Origin: JAAYAY01 sp964563135
GTDB taxonomy: Bacteria > Planctomycetota > Planctomycetia > Pirellulales > Thermoguttaceae
Length of the DNA: 64,000 bases
NCBI GenBank assembly: GCA_964563135.1
Contig: CAZLWV010000013.1
Location: 1-64,000, forward strand
Direction of reading: 5' to 3'
Below the pieces are notes generated by a model. The model searched no databases. It had not been told where the DNA came from and saw only the letters and a list, made by a program, of their open reading frames with translations. The position numbers were made by a program, and so were the translations under genes. The first letter of the stretch is position 1, and each line of letters opens with the position of its first letter. Of the stretch, positions 1-9,737 are shown piece by piece.

Positions 1-220
1 TACCTGACACCCCAGAAAAACACCTATAGCAATTCAAATGCCCGTGAACGCCGACAACAATCAACAACGAGAAGAAGACGTCGAATGAGTCGCGCTCGTC
101 GACCAGTCCACTTGTGAGCGGCTGCGCCACGGCCAGTAGCAGCGAGGCCAGGAGGACCACAGCGAATCGCCAACGATAACAAAGGGTTACGACTGTCGTT
201 CGATGATCGACGCGACTCAA
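1..220 (-). CDS. N-terminal part of a membrane protein, cut by the left edge
   Basis: Reading leftwards from a TTG codon at 218-220, the frame stays open to the window edge (73 codons). A GGGGGAG ribosome binding site lies about 8 nt before the TTG, which is why this start was chosen. Two hydrophobic stretches are visible, at residues 19-35 (FAVVLLASLLLAVAQPL) and 46-58 (FDVFFSLLIVVGV), separated by a short acidic loop (VDERDS). An Arg-rich N-terminus followed by two short membrane segments resembles the start of small planctomycete ion-channel-type proteins, but no diagnostic motif falls inside the window. It is the only coding candidate in the first 264 bases. The function is not established. 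Confidence 0.4.
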   Translation of the reverse strand, partial: MSRVDHRTTVVTLCYRWRFAVVLLASLLLAVAQPLTSGLVDERDSFDVFFSLLIVVGVHGHLNCYRCFSGVSG

Positions 221-264
221 GTTCTTCTCTCCCCCATTAGTCCAGTCGGTACTGAGTCCAACGC

Positions 265-1749
265 TCAAGACGCCTTCGTCATGGAGAAAACAGCGGCCTG
301 CCAGGGAGACATGTCGAGGAATAGGCCGCGAGACTGGAGATCGTTGCCATCCCGCTTGTAGGCGGCAGGGCTCAGTTGATCCTGCAGTTGCCATTGGTTG
401 TCGCCAAGATCCGAAAACGGGAGCCGCACATAGCACTGGCTCTGATTCGGGGCGTAGTTCACGGCGATCAGCAGGCGATCCCCGTCGGAGTCTTGCCAGG
501 CGAACGCCACGAAACAATCCCAAGTCCAGTTGGCTTCCCAGGCCGGCACACACTGGGCCAATTGCCATTGGCCTCGACGCACCACGCGCCGCCGCAGCAC
601 GGCGAGCAGTCGTTCGTAGAACTGCGTCAGTCCCGTGTCGGCCGGTTCGCGCGGACCACGACCCAGATGCGGGGAGATACGTTTCTTTCGTCCCTCGAAT
701 TGCCCTTGGTGGATGAACCGCAGGCCGGGAGACAAGAAGGTGATGACTGCGGCGGCTTCGTGGACGGCGGGGGAGAAAGCTGTGGCTGCCCGCAGTTCGT
801 CGTGGTTCTCCAGGAAACGCGCCATCTTGTTCTGGTAGTCCAGTCCGGCGCAGAGATGTTCACGCACCGGACGGGCATGGCCTTCGCGGAGGCGGTCGTA
901 GAGCCGTTTGTCGTAAGTATAGTCGAAACCTTGCTGCTGCAAGGTCCATTCCAGGTCCCAGTAAACTTCCGCCATGAAACAGAAGTCCGGAACCTGCTCG
1001 CGTACGCGTTGAGTGGCCCTTGGCCAGAATGAATGACAAGGAATCCCCCAGGTCCGCTCGAAGACCTCCGGCAGGACCAACATGGCCATGTCGCAGCGCA
1101 CGCCGTCGCACTGCCCGGCAATTCTCTGAAGCTCGCCGATCATGGCTTCCTGGGTGGCCGGGTTGCCGTAGTTCAGTTGCAGCGTGTCCGGCCAGCCGGG
1201 AAAGAACGGATCTCGTCCATGAGCCAGCAAGAGGTTGCCCTGTCTGCCTTTGGCCCGCGTGTAGTTCTGCGGAGCTCGCGCCAGGTCCAACTCCGTTCCC
1301 GGAATGTAGTATTCCGGGTGGCTTTCCACCCACGGATGATCCAGTCCTGTGTGATTGGGAACGAAGTCCAGCAGCAATTTCAGCCCGCGTTTGCCGAGTC
1401 GCTTGCGCAGACGTGCCAGTGAGGCGCCGCCGCCCAGGCTGCGGTGCACGGTGTAGCCGGTGATTGCGAAACCGGAACCGGGGATGTCTTCGTCGCACAG
1501 GTCGGGCAGAGTTGCCTGGAATTCCTTTCGCCACTCGGGATTGGAGCGAGAAATCCGCTGCCCGGCCAAACCGGTCTGCCAGACGCTCAGGAGCCAGACA
1601 AGATCAAATCCCAGCTCGGCCAGACGGTCCAGTTCGGCATCGGGGATGTCGTCCAGAGTCGCCGGTCGGCCGAGTTCCCTGGACAACTCCGTCAACCATA
1701 CGCGGGTGTTGATCTGATAGAGCGATGGATAGGCGGGGAAAGGTCTCAT
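265..1749 (-). CDS. GH13 alpha-amylase family enzyme
   Basis: This is a 494-residue (beta/alpha)8 glycoside hydrolase of the alpha-amylase clan, expected to act on alpha-glucans in the cytoplasm since no signal peptide is seen. The family signatures are in order: region I DFVPNH (residues 128-133), region II GVRCDMA with the nucleophile Asp220, region III MAEVYW with acid/base Glu261, and region IV ENHDE with Asp317. A short C-terminal beta domain follows (about 420-494). Its ATG overlaps the stop codon of the preceding glucosidase gene (ATGA at 1746-1749 on the minus strand), so the two are translationally coupled and probably work on the same glucan. The family is secure; the substrate (maltooligosaccharide, trehalose-type or sucrose) is not readable. 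Confidence 0.9.
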   Translation of the reverse strand: MRPFPAYPSLYQINTRVWLTELSRELGRPATLDDIPDAELDRLAELGFDLVWLLSVWQTGLAGQRISRSNPEWRKEFQATLPDLCDEDIPGSGFAITGYTVHRSLGGGASLARLRKRLGKRGLKLLLDFVPNHTGLDHPWVESHPEYYIPGTELDLARAPQNYTRAKGRQGNLLLAHGRDPFFPGWPDTLQLNYGNPATQEAMIGELQRIAGQCDGVRCDMAMLVLPEVFERTWGIPCHSFWPRATQRVREQVPDFCFMAEVYWDLEWTLQQQGFDYTYDKRLYDRLREGHARPVREHLCAGLDYQNKMARFLENHDELRAATAFSPAVHEAAAVITFLSPGLRFIHQGQFEGRKKRISPHLGRGPREPADTGLTQFYERLLAVLRRRVVRRGQWQLAQCVPAWEANWTWDCFVAFAWQDSDGDRLLIAVNYAPNQSQCYVRLPFSDLGDNQWQLQDQLSPAAYKRDGNDLQSRGLFLDMSPWQAAVFSMTKAS

Positions 1750-4561
1750 GTTGTCACCTCAGCTTCCGGCTTCCCACGCTCAAACCCCGCACTCTTGCCG
1801 ATGTCAATCGCCTTCTCCGGATCGAGCAGTCCAAAGAGCTGGATCAGTTTGGCGACTACTCCTGTCCAGCCGGTCTGGTGGCTGGCGCCCAGCCCCGCGC
1901 CGATGTCGCCGTGGAAATACTCGTAGAAAAGAATGTGGTCGCGCCAGTGGGGGTCGGTCTGGAACTTCTCGGTACCACCGTACACGGCCCGCCGGCCGCG
2001 CTGATCGCGCAGGAAGATCCGTGTGAGCCGGTCAGAGATTTCCTTGGCTACCTCGAAGAGGTTCATCAAGTTGCCTGAACCAGTCGGGCACTCGATCTTG
2101 AAGTTGTCGCCGTAGTACAGGTAGAAGTTCAACAGGGCCCTGATGATCATGGCATTCACCGGCATCCAGATAGGCCCCCTCCAGTTGGAGTTGCCGCCGA
2201 ACATGCCGGTATTGGACTCTGCAGGCAGATAGTCCACGCGGTACTCCTGGCCGCCCGTGTGGAAGACGTAGGGGTGCTGCTCGTGGAACTTTGAGATGGA
2301 GCGGACACCAAAGGGGCTCAGGAACTCGTTTTCATCGAGCATCTTCGACAGAATCCGGCGCAGCCGGTCCGGGTTGACCAGGGCCAAGATGCCCCGCTCC
2401 GCTACGCCAAAGTGACCCGGACCCGTGGGATGGATCGACTCCAGGAGCTCAGGCATCTGACGCACGCGGGCCAGCATCGCGGCCGCTGCCTGCGGAACGC
2501 GCTGGCGCTGCGACTTCTCAATCACGGTGGTGGCGCACAAAGGCAGGAGGCCGACCATCGAGCGCACCTTGAGCCGTGTGGAGCTGCCATCAGGGAGCCG
2601 CAAGAGGTCGTAGTAGAACCCGTCCTCCTCGTCCCACATGCCGTCCTGCGCGGGCTTGTTCATGGCCGCAGCGATATAGAAAAAATGCTCCATGAACTTG
2701 AGGACCATGTCCTCGTAGGTGGGGTCGTGGACGGCGATTTCCCCGGCAAGCTCCAGCATGTTCTGCGTGAAGAGCGCCATCCACGCGGTGCCGTCCGCCT
2801 GCTCGAGGTAGCCCCCGGTCGGCAACGGGGCGCTGCGGTCGAAGACACCGATGTTGTCGAGGCCGAGAAAGCCGCCTTCAAAGACGTTCTTCCCGAACCG
2901 GTCCTTGCGGTTCACCCACCAGTTGAAGTTCAGGGCGAGCTTGTTAAACGTCGACTTGAGGAACTCGATATCCGCTTCGGCCCGCAGCGCCTGCTCGGTG
3001 CGGTGCAGGAACAGGGTCGCCCAGGCGTGAACCGGCGGGTTCACGTCGCTGAAGTTCCACTCGTAGGCAGGAATCTGGCCGCTGGGATGGAGGTACAGCC
3101 CGCGGAGCATCAACTTCAGTTGCCGCTTGGCGAAGTCGGGGTCCACGATGGAGATCGGCAGTGTGTGGAAGGCGAGGTCCCAGGCGGCGTACCAGGGGTA
3201 CTCCCACTTGTCGGGCATGGAGATGATGTCGTCGTTGATCATGTGGAACCATTCTCGGTTCCGGAAATCGCGGCTGCCGCGATGGAGCGGGTGGGCGTTG
3301 TGCTCCTCCAGCCACGCATCACCGTCCCAGTAGTAGTACTGCTTGGACCAAAGCATGCCGGCAATCGCCTGGCGCATCACATTGGCCGCGTCCGGCGAGA
3401 CCGACGGCGGGGTCACCGATTTGTAGAAATCATCCGCCTCCCGCAGCCGGGCGGCGAAGACCTTGTCGAAGTCTTGCCCGAAGGGGACGGAGTTCCGTTT
3501 GGCCTGCGTCCGCGGTTCGGCGGGGGCCTGGGGGGTGAGACGCAGACGCACCGTCGCCGACTGGCCGGGGTCGATCGTCAGGCGATAGTGCGCGGCGGCC
3601 TTCGNNNNNNNNNNGGTGTAATCGGGTCCCATCATCGACGCTCCGTGGCGTGCGCGGCGGCCTTCGTGCCTTGCCGCTCAGGGTTCACGGCATCGTGCTG
3701 GCCCTGGACGACGTAGTTGTTGATGGCGTCCTTGAGGTAGGGGCCTTCGTCCGCGTAGTCGAGGTGAAGGCGAGCGTGGTTGGTTGAGTTCTCGGTGAAA
3801 AGCAGTGGGGCCTCGCCTTCGCAGTAGAGATAGTAGGCGCCCAGGACGGGATGCACAGCGGTGATCGTACTGGTGCCCGCCGGTCCGTCGATCTGTTTCG
3901 CCAGCGGCTTCTCGGCACGCCTGGTTATCCACGGCGCCCAGTCGTTGCGGAACCAGAGGGTCGGCAGCACGTGCAGTTCGGCCTCCTCCGCTCCGCGGTT
4001 GCAGGCTGTGATCTGGATCAGAATGTCCTCCGGCGACGCCTTGGCATACTCGACGAACACGTCGAAGTAGCGGTCGTCCTTGAAAACGCCCGTATCGAGA
4101 AGCTCGTATTCGAATTCGTTGCGGCCGCGTCGCCGGTTGGTCTCGACCAGGTCTGCATAGGGGAAAGTTGCCTGTGGGTACTTGTAGAGAAACTTCATGT
4201 ACGAGTGGGTCGGCGTGCTGTCGAGGTAGAAGTAGTACTCCTTGACGTCCTCGCCGTGGTTGCCTTCACTGTTCGTGAGCCCGAAGAGCCGCTCCTTGAG
4301 GATCGGGTCCTTGCCGTTCCACAGGGCCAGCGCAAAGCAGAGCCGCTGCTTGTCGTCGGAGATCCCCGCCAGGCCGTCCTCGCCCCAGCGGTAGGCACGC
4401 GAGCGGGCCTGATCGTGGGTGAAGAAGTTCCAGGCATCCCCGTTCTCGCTATAATCCTCGCGCACGGTGCCCCACTGGCGTTCGCTCAGGTAGGGTCCCC
4501 ACTTCTTCCAGGGAGCCCTTTGCTCCCTCGCTTCGTCGAGTCGGATCTGTTCCGCGGTCAT
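1746..4561 (-). CDS. GH63-like glucosidase, one gene interrupted by a false assembly gap
   Basis: Two reading frames (4561 to 3632 and 3635 to 1746) belong to one gene. The 16 bases at 3589-3604 are repeated exactly at 3651-3666, on either side of a 10-N gap. Collapsing this 62-base overlap restores one frame of 2754 nt (917 residues), joining GTKAAAH to YRLTIDPG. The N-terminal third resembles the beta-rich domain of large bacterial glucosidases. The C-terminal part is an (alpha/alpha)6 barrel with WEYPWYAAWDLAFH, GNSNWRGPIWMPVN and GAGLGASHQTGWTG, as in GH63/MGH-type enzymes. Members hydrolyse alpha-glucosidic bonds of oligosaccharides or glucosylated solutes. It is followed by a coupled GH13 gene and preceded, 18 nt away, by a small planctomycete gene. 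No signal peptide is present. Both halves are needed, so neither should be annotated as a separate protein. Confidence 0.88.
3605..3614. other. Assembly gap (10 N) with overlapping ends
   Basis: Ten N residues lie inside the glucosidase gene. The base strings on the two sides overlap: TGCGCGGCGGCCTTCG ends immediately before the gap (3589-3604) and occurs again at 3651-3666. The 46 bases between (N run plus about 36 bases) look like an untrimmed contig end. Removing 62 bases gives an intact gene, so the gap is probably artificial. Confidence 0.85.
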
Positions 4562-4579
4562 AACACACCTGCACTTCTT

Positions 4580-4786
4580 TCAAAAAGGTAGCCGCAACAA
4601 ATCCTTGTAGTGTCCGGGGACCGGTTCGAGATCCGTCTCCGCCGTCGGATCAAATGGTTGGCGACGGTCCCAGGCGTCGTCGTCGGAGGAAATCGTCCAG
4701 AAGTTGCCCTCGGGATCCTGGACGATCCACTGCCGGCGGGACCGGTCCACAAAAAGGGCTCCCCCTCGCTTCCCTGGCGTCGTCAT
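4580..4786 (-). CDS. Small conserved-type protein upstream of the glucosidase
   Basis: This 68-residue cytoplasmic protein starts at an ATG with AAAGGA about 9 nt upstream. The core reads WIVQDPEGNFWTI, followed by an Asp/Trp-rich stretch (DDDAWDRRQPF) and EPVPGHYKDLLRLPF. It resembles small planctomycete proteins with a W-V-DPEGNFW core and an EPVPGHYK tail, seen from memory and not checked by search. The function is unknown. It lies 18 nt before the glucosidase start on the same strand, so it is probably cotranscribed with the GH63-GH13 pair. The aromatic, acidic composition might suit a small accessory or binding role, but that is a guess. Confidence 0.7.
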   Translation of the reverse strand: MTTPGKRGGALFVDRSRRQWIVQDPEGNFWTISSDDDAWDRRQPFDPTAETDLEPVPGHYKDLLRLPF

Positions 4787-4860
4787 GGCTCATTCCTTTC
4801 AATTGAATTCTTCCTGGAATCGTAGGTGGTCGACGGTACTTGTGGCATCCCCCGTTAAGG

Positions 4861-5754
4861 TCAACAGTCATTGTCGCCGCTCGCAACTTCCATCGGACCT
4901 GACTTCACAGGCACCAGGCCACCCCATGCCGCTGCCAGCAAGGCCAATACGATCGTCTGAAAGACGCCAAAAGCCAAGGCGGCGGTCACGGTGGGCGTGC
5001 CGGGAAAACTGCTTGTGGCGATCACCAGGCTTACACCCACGTTCCGAACGGAAGTCGTGATCGCCATGGCCCTGCGGTTGCCGCCACCAGGCATGCCCAG
5101 CAACCATCCCGCCGCCAAGGCGGCTAGAACGAGGGCAAGCATTCCGGCGTAGCCTTGCGGCCGGATGGCCGTCAGCATCCCGAATCGGACAGCGACGATC
5201 AGGCCGATCATCGACAGGTTGAGGACTGTGCTCACCATGCGAGCCGGCTTCAGCAGTCTGGCGGCGAGACTCGGGCGCTGCCCGCGTATCGTCAGCCCGA
5301 TGAACAAGGGCAGGAGTTGGGTGACGAGCAACGTGGCGATCATCTTTCCCGCGTCGACGGAAAGCGAGCCGTTCCTCACCACCAACGGCAGCAGGAAGTC
5401 CAGGAGAAGCGGAGCCAGCAGCGCGGACGATGCGGCCAGAACGACCATCAGCCCGACGGAGACGGCCACATTTCCTTTGGCGATGGCCGTGAACGGCGGA
5501 GCGTACGGGGCTCCGGGGCAAACGGCGGCGATGAGGAATCCGGCGGCGATCATTCCGTCGGGACGGTACAGCATCAACAAGCCCAGGGCGGCCGCCGGCA
5601 CGCAAAGGTAGTTTGCGAGGGCAGCTTGGAAGAGCAGACGCCGGTTTTTGAGGACGCCGGCAAGGTCGGTGAACGTCACACCCAGGCCGATCGCGACCAT
5701 CATTTCGAAGAGAGTGACCGTAACAACGACGTTGATCAGGTTGTCGATGGACAA
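4861..5754 (-). CDS. Bile acid:sodium symporter (BASS) family transporter
   Basis: This is a 297-residue integral membrane protein with about nine to ten hydrophobic helices and short loops. The start is TTG with GGGAGA 7 nt upstream; no ATG nearby fits better. Family-like features are the two helical repeats, the small-residue segment AAVCPGAPYAPPFTAIAKGN (about residues 76-95) and ITTSVRNVGVSLVIATSSFP in the second half. These match the SBF/BASS crossing regions, where Asn, Glu and Ser coordinate sodium. Such proteins carry organic anions with sodium. The substrate cannot be predicted here and there is no obvious pathway neighbour. The upstream region carries a copy of the dispersed structured repeat. 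Confidence 0.8.
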   Translation of the reverse strand: MSIDNLINVVVTVTLFEMMVAIGLGVTFTDLAGVLKNRRLLFQAALANYLCVPAAALGLLMLYRPDGMIAAGFLIAAVCPGAPYAPPFTAIAKGNVAVSVGLMVVLAASSALLAPLLLDFLLPLVVRNGSLSVDAGKMIATLLVTQLLPLFIGLTIRGQRPSLAARLLKPARMVSTVLNLSMIGLIVAVRFGMLTAIRPQGYAGMLALVLAALAAGWLLGMPGGGNRRAMAITTSVRNVGVSLVIATSSFPGTPTVTAALAFGVFQTIVLALLAAAWGGLVPVKSGPMEVASGDNDC

Positions 5755-5835
5755 GGATGCGTCTCCCGCAGCCGAGCGAGATTATTGACGATCGGCCCCG
5801 AGGCCGAGAACCGGTATTGGAAAGGCCTGCCGGAC

Positions 5836-5946
5836 GGCGTCTAAATAGACTTGCACGATTCCAAGAGATGCAGACTCCGCCGCCACCCTTCGGGAGGCGG
5901 CTTCAAGGAGATGGCCCATTCTGGGAATCACGCAACCCGATTTAGC
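5836..5946 (+). repeat. Dispersed structured intergenic element, copy A
   Basis: This 111-bp element is nearly identical (about 95% by eye) to 47280-47391, and a diverged copy lies at 39082-39170. Its centre forms a strong hairpin, with GCCGCC-A-CCC pairing with GGG-A-GGCGGC around a TTC loop. The right end abuts the stop codon of the sulfatase gene. It could act as a transcription end or a MITE-like element. Read on the minus strand all copies give a peptide containing MGHLL-AASR-VA, which can produce spurious small gene calls. Confidence 0.8.
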
Positions 5947-8399
5947 TAGTCGGACAGAGTTTTCTCCAATCGCAGGCGTTCGACCGCACCCGCCTGCGCC
6001 GTGACGGCAACTCCGATCGGCTTCACTTCCACGGTGACTTTGAGGATCTTGCCCGTGAAGACGTTGTCGCGTTCCTTGTAGTCGTTCGTAACCGGCGTGG
6101 CGTCATCCACTCCGACGCCCGCTGTCTCGTCGGCCGAGAAGATCATCGCTTGCGTGCGTCCGATCCGGCCGCTGGCGACCCTTTCGCCGTTGACGAGGAG
6201 CGTGGCAGTTCCGCCCTTGCCGACCCCACCGCCGTCATAATCGAAGTTCATGCGGATGGTGGCCTTGCCGGGCGGCAGCGTATTCGGTGCCCCCACTTTG
6301 TATTCCTCAAGCCCGAGGAAGTTGTAGCAATACGCCGGCCTGCCATCCTTGAGATACAGGCTCCATCCGCCGAAGCGGCCGCCTTGGGCCAGAATAACGC
6401 CCTTCCCGCCGCCATCCGGAATCTCCACATTTGCCGTGATGGAGAGCGACCGGTTCTTGATGTTGATGAAGACGTTCTCGCTCATCGAATCCATGCCTGC
6501 GGAGAGTGTGAGCGAAGTGCGGCCTTCCATCAGGTCGGGCCGGCCTGCCAGGGCGGCGTTGACACGCTCGACGCTGCGGTCGTCGATGGGCAGCACACGA
6601 TGCTTGATCGCCTCCGTGATGAATACGGCCTGCATTTCCTTGAGTTTTGCCGGGTTGGCCGCGGCCTGGTCGTTCGTTAGGCTGAAGTCCTTGGTCGTGT
6701 CGTAGAGTTCCCACTTGTCTTCCTGCAGCTTCGAGCGGGGCTCTGCCTCCCACGGTGCCTTGTGAACGGTGCCGGCAAACCAACCGTCGTGATAGATGGC
6801 GCGATTGCCGAAGATCTCGAAATACTGGGTCTTGTGGGTGCTCTTCGTGTCCGGTTGGTCGAAGGTGTACACCATGCTCACGCCTTCGATCGGCGACTGG
6901 ACGGTGCCGTTGACGCTCTTGGGCTCGGGGAGGCTGGCGGCTTCGAGGATTGTGGGAGCCACGTCAATGACATGGTGCCACTGCGAGCGCACCTGGTTGG
7001 CGGCCTTAATGCGTCTTGGCCATGAGACGATCAGGCCATTGCGGGAGCCGCCGTAGTTGGAGGCAATTTGCTTGGTCCACATGAACGGCGTGTCGCCCGC
7101 GACGGCCCAGCCCGCGGCCATGTGCGGATAGGTCGTCGGCCCGCCCCAGTCGTCGTAGTGTTTGAGCATGTCCTCGACCGTCTCCTGCACCCCGTTGAAA
7201 TACGTCATCTCGCTGAACATGCCGTTCATGCCGCCCTCGGCGCTGGTGCCGTTGTCGCCAAGGATGTAGAAGATCAGCGTGTCGTCAAACTGGCCGATCT
7301 CGCGGACGGCATCGAACAACCGGCCGATCTCGTGGTCGCAGTATTCCCCAAAGCCGGCATAGACTTCCATCTGGCGGGCGAAGAGATTCTGCTCGTCAGG
7401 GGTCAACTTGTCCCAGTCTTTGATAGCCGCCGGCTTGTTCGCCAGCTTCGTGCCCGGCGGCACCACGCCCAGCGAGATCTGCCGCGCGAGCGTTTCTTCG
7501 CGCAGCTTGTCCCAACCTTCGGCGAACCTGCCCGTGTATTTGGCAATCCACTCCTTGGGCACATGATGGGGCGCATGGGTGGCGCCCGGTGCGAAATAGA
7601 TCAAGAAGGGCCTTTCCGGCGTGAGCGCCTTCTGGAACTTCATCCAGGCGACGGCTTGGTCGGTCATGTCGGTCATGAAGTTGTAGCCCGGATAGTGGGG
7701 CGTAGGGATTCGGGTCATCCCGTCGTAGAGTGTTGGATTCCACTGGTCGGTCTCGCCGCCGAAGAAACCGTAGAACTTGTCGAAGCCTGAACGCGTCGGC
7801 CAGCGGTCCGTCGGCCCGGAGACGCTGACTTCCCACGGCGCCGTCTCGTGGTTTTTGCCGAAGAAGGCGGTGCTGTAACCGTTCAACCGCAGCATCTCGG
7901 CGAGCGGGGCGACGTTGTTTGGCCGCTGGCCCGTGTTGCCCGGGAACGCCGTGGCGGTTTCGGTGATGCCGCCCATGTTGTTCATGTGGTGGTTGCGGCC
8001 GGAAAGCAGGGCCGTCCGTGTCGGCGAGCAGACCGCGGTGGTGTGGAACTGGTTGTAGCGTAGCCCCCCTTTGGCGAGGCGTTCAGCCGTCGGCATGTGC
8101 ACCGGTCCGCCGAAGGCGCTCGGCATGCCGAAGCCCATGTCGTCCACGAGGACGATCAGCACGTTGGGTGCCCCCGCTGGGGCTTTGACTTCGAAACGCG
8201 GCGGCGGTGTGGCATTCCGGGCATCGAGTTCGGTCTCGTGCGGGTAGTTCGGCTCGGGGATTGGGAGCATCGTTCGATCCAACGTGGTCTGCGCTCCCGC
8301 CTGAGCGGCCATGACGCAGACGACGACCAAGAGAGCCGTCAGCCTGAAGAGCGTCATGGGCTTCTCTTGGTAAGTCTGATTCCTGTCGTCACGTTTCAT
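5946..8399 (-). CDS. Exported arylsulfatase
   Basis: This is a type I sulfatase of 817 residues from the chosen ATG at 8399 (AAGG 8 nt upstream; ATG 8357 is an alternative, and an open frame extends to 8552). A signal peptide, LTALLVVVCVMAAQAGA, covers residues 20-36. The active site CSPTR begins at Cys124; this Cys is converted to formylglycine. Metal ligands are visible at VDDMGFG (Asp86/87) and GDNGTSAEGG. The C-terminal quarter adds a beta-sandwich-like region (about 590-817). It hydrolyses sulfate esters, in planctomycetes typically from sulfated polysaccharides, outside the cytoplasm. Maturation needs a formylglycine-generating enzyme; the SUMF1-like gene at 53.4 kb lacks a clear FGE cysteine pair. 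Sulfatase identity is very secure, substrate unknown. Confidence 0.93.
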   Translation of the reverse strand: MKRDDRNQTYQEKPMTLFRLTALLVVVCVMAAQAGAQTTLDRTMLPIPEPNYPHETELDARNATPPPRFEVKAPAGAPNVLIVLVDDMGFGMPSAFGGPVHMPTAERLAKGGLRYNQFHTTAVCSPTRTALLSGRNHHMNNMGGITETATAFPGNTGQRPNNVAPLAEMLRLNGYSTAFFGKNHETAPWEVSVSGPTDRWPTRSGFDKFYGFFGGETDQWNPTLYDGMTRIPTPHYPGYNFMTDMTDQAVAWMKFQKALTPERPFLIYFAPGATHAPHHVPKEWIAKYTGRFAEGWDKLREETLARQISLGVVPPGTKLANKPAAIKDWDKLTPDEQNLFARQMEVYAGFGEYCDHEIGRLFDAVREIGQFDDTLIFYILGDNGTSAEGGMNGMFSEMTYFNGVQETVEDMLKHYDDWGGPTTYPHMAAGWAVAGDTPFMWTKQIASNYGGSRNGLIVSWPRRIKAANQVRSQWHHVIDVAPTILEAASLPEPKSVNGTVQSPIEGVSMVYTFDQPDTKSTHKTQYFEIFGNRAIYHDGWFAGTVHKAPWEAEPRSKLQEDKWELYDTTKDFSLTNDQAAANPAKLKEMQAVFITEAIKHRVLPIDDRSVERVNAALAGRPDLMEGRTSLTLSAGMDSMSENVFINIKNRSLSITANVEIPDGGGKGVILAQGGRFGGWSLYLKDGRPAYCYNFLGLEEYKVGAPNTLPPGKATIRMNFDYDGGGVGKGGTATLLVNGERVASGRIGRTQAMIFSADETAGVGVDDATPVTNDYKERDNVFTGKILKVTVEVKPIGVAVTAQAGAVERLRLEKTLSD

Positions 8400-8609
8400 A
8401 CGTATCGCCTTGCCGATTGACGGACTCTTTTCAGTTTGAGCGATCGGTCCTATGCCGGTATGGCCAGGAATATGTAAGCCGAAGTTCTTCATTGCGGTGA
8501 ATGCCGTCCCCGGGCGAGCACCATCACAGCGCCGCCCTGGTGTGGCGCACACGTGAATCCCGGGGCCTGATCTGTGGATATCTGAGAGAACAAAGGACGT
8601 GTTTCGACA

Positions 8610-9725
8610 TCATGTACCGATACGCATTTCGATCAATGTCACGTCGTCGTCGAGTCGGATCGCGTTGGAATACTTGAGCAACTCCTCTTCGAGGGCTTTG
8701 GGCTCAATGGCTATGGCAGGATAACCAAGATTCTTGACGATGCCGATCAACCCGTCGATCCCCAGCATTTCGCCTTGAGCGTTGTGAACCTCGAAGACGC
8801 CGTCGCTGAACAAGAGGACGCTGTCTCCCTGGCGAATCTCGACCGCAGCTTCCTCATACACGCCGTCTTCCATCACGCCAAACGGCATCCCCGGCAACTC
8901 GATCTGCTCGACCTGGCCACCGGATCGGAAGATCACCGCCGGCGGGCTTCCGGCCGCGGTGAAACGGAGGGTTCTGCCTGCCAGATCCACGACGCCGCAG
9001 ATTGCGGTGGCGAACGATTCGTCCTTCACCACCTTGCTCAACTCGTTGTTGACGGTTTCAGCAAATTCAGCCGGACGGGACAGCATTTGGAAGAACCGGC
9101 CCCACAGCGAGCTGAGGTGCATCGTGTGCAATGCGGCGGCAACCCCGTGACCCATCGCATCCGCGAGCAGAAAACCATAACGATCGGAATCAAGGGCACG
9201 GATCGCAAAATAGTCGCCGCCGACGATATCGTGGGGAGTATAAATGGCCGAGAACCGGATCCGTGGATCCTGGGGGAACTCCTGCTCGAGCGAGAGTGTC
9301 TGGATCCGTTTTGCCCGCTCCAGATCGGCAAGGGTTGCGGAAACATCGCGAAAATTCTCCACGCCGCCGACGATCGTACCCTGGGCGTCGCGGATCGGGG
9401 CCACGGAGACCTGCATCGGCACCCGGCTCCCGTCTTTCGCCTTGGCGAACACGATGAGGGGAACACCGCTGGAGACGCCGGTGATCATCGAACGGTGGAG
9501 CGGGCAGAACTCCTCGCCGCAGAGTCGATGGCCGTCCTTGTCGATGTGGCAGAGCACGTCGTCCAGGCACCGACGGCCGATCACATCTTCTCGGCTCCAG
9601 CCCGTGATCCTTTCGGCCGCTTTGCTCCAATAGACAATTCTCCGGTCCGTGTCGCAGACGTAGATCCCGTCGCTGAGGGAATCGAGGATTACGCTGGATG
9701 CTGTCAGGAGGTCTTGGGATGACAT
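8610..9725 (-). CDS. PAS-SpoIIE (PP2C-type) serine phosphatase
   Basis: The protein has 371 residues and is cytoplasmic. An N-terminal PAS domain (about 10-130: SDGIYVCDTDRRIVYW, then AERITGWSREDVIG and a PAC segment GTIVGGVENFRDVS) is followed by a linker helix and a SpoIIE/RsbU-type PP2C domain (about 150-371). Metal-binding motifs are IVGGDYF, LADAMGHGVAAAL and VLLFSDGVFE. Such enzymes dephosphorylate anti-sigma-factor antagonists in partner-switching signalling; the PAS domain would sense the stimulus. It follows the ABM-domain gene by 12 nt and is likely cotranscribed with it. No anti-sigma or antagonist gene is in the window, so its partner is elsewhere. Confidence 0.9.
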   Translation of the reverse strand: MSSQDLLTASSVILDSLSDGIYVCDTDRRIVYWSKAAERITGWSREDVIGRRCLDDVLCHIDKDGHRLCGEEFCPLHRSMITGVSSGVPLIVFAKAKDGSRVPMQVSVAPIRDAQGTIVGGVENFRDVSATLADLERAKRIQTLSLEQEFPQDPRIRFSAIYTPHDIVGGDYFAIRALDSDRYGFLLADAMGHGVAAALHTMHLSSLWGRFFQMLSRPAEFAETVNNELSKVVKDESFATAICGVVDLAGRTLRFTAAGSPPAVIFRSGGQVEQIELPGMPFGVMEDGVYEEAAVEIRQGDSVLLFSDGVFEVHNAQGEMLGIDGLIGIVKNLGYPAIAIEPKALEEELLKYSNAIRLDDDVTLIEMRIGT

Positions 9726-9737
9726 TATCGATTCTCG

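Noticed and set aside
1746..3635. Glucosidase halves as two genes or a pseudogene
   Set aside because: The duplicated 16-base ends and exact frame restoration show an assembly artefact.
8400..8552. Longer N-terminus for the sulfatase
   Set aside because: The extra 51 residues precede the signal peptide and lack family similarity; the start at 8399 has a better ribosome binding site.
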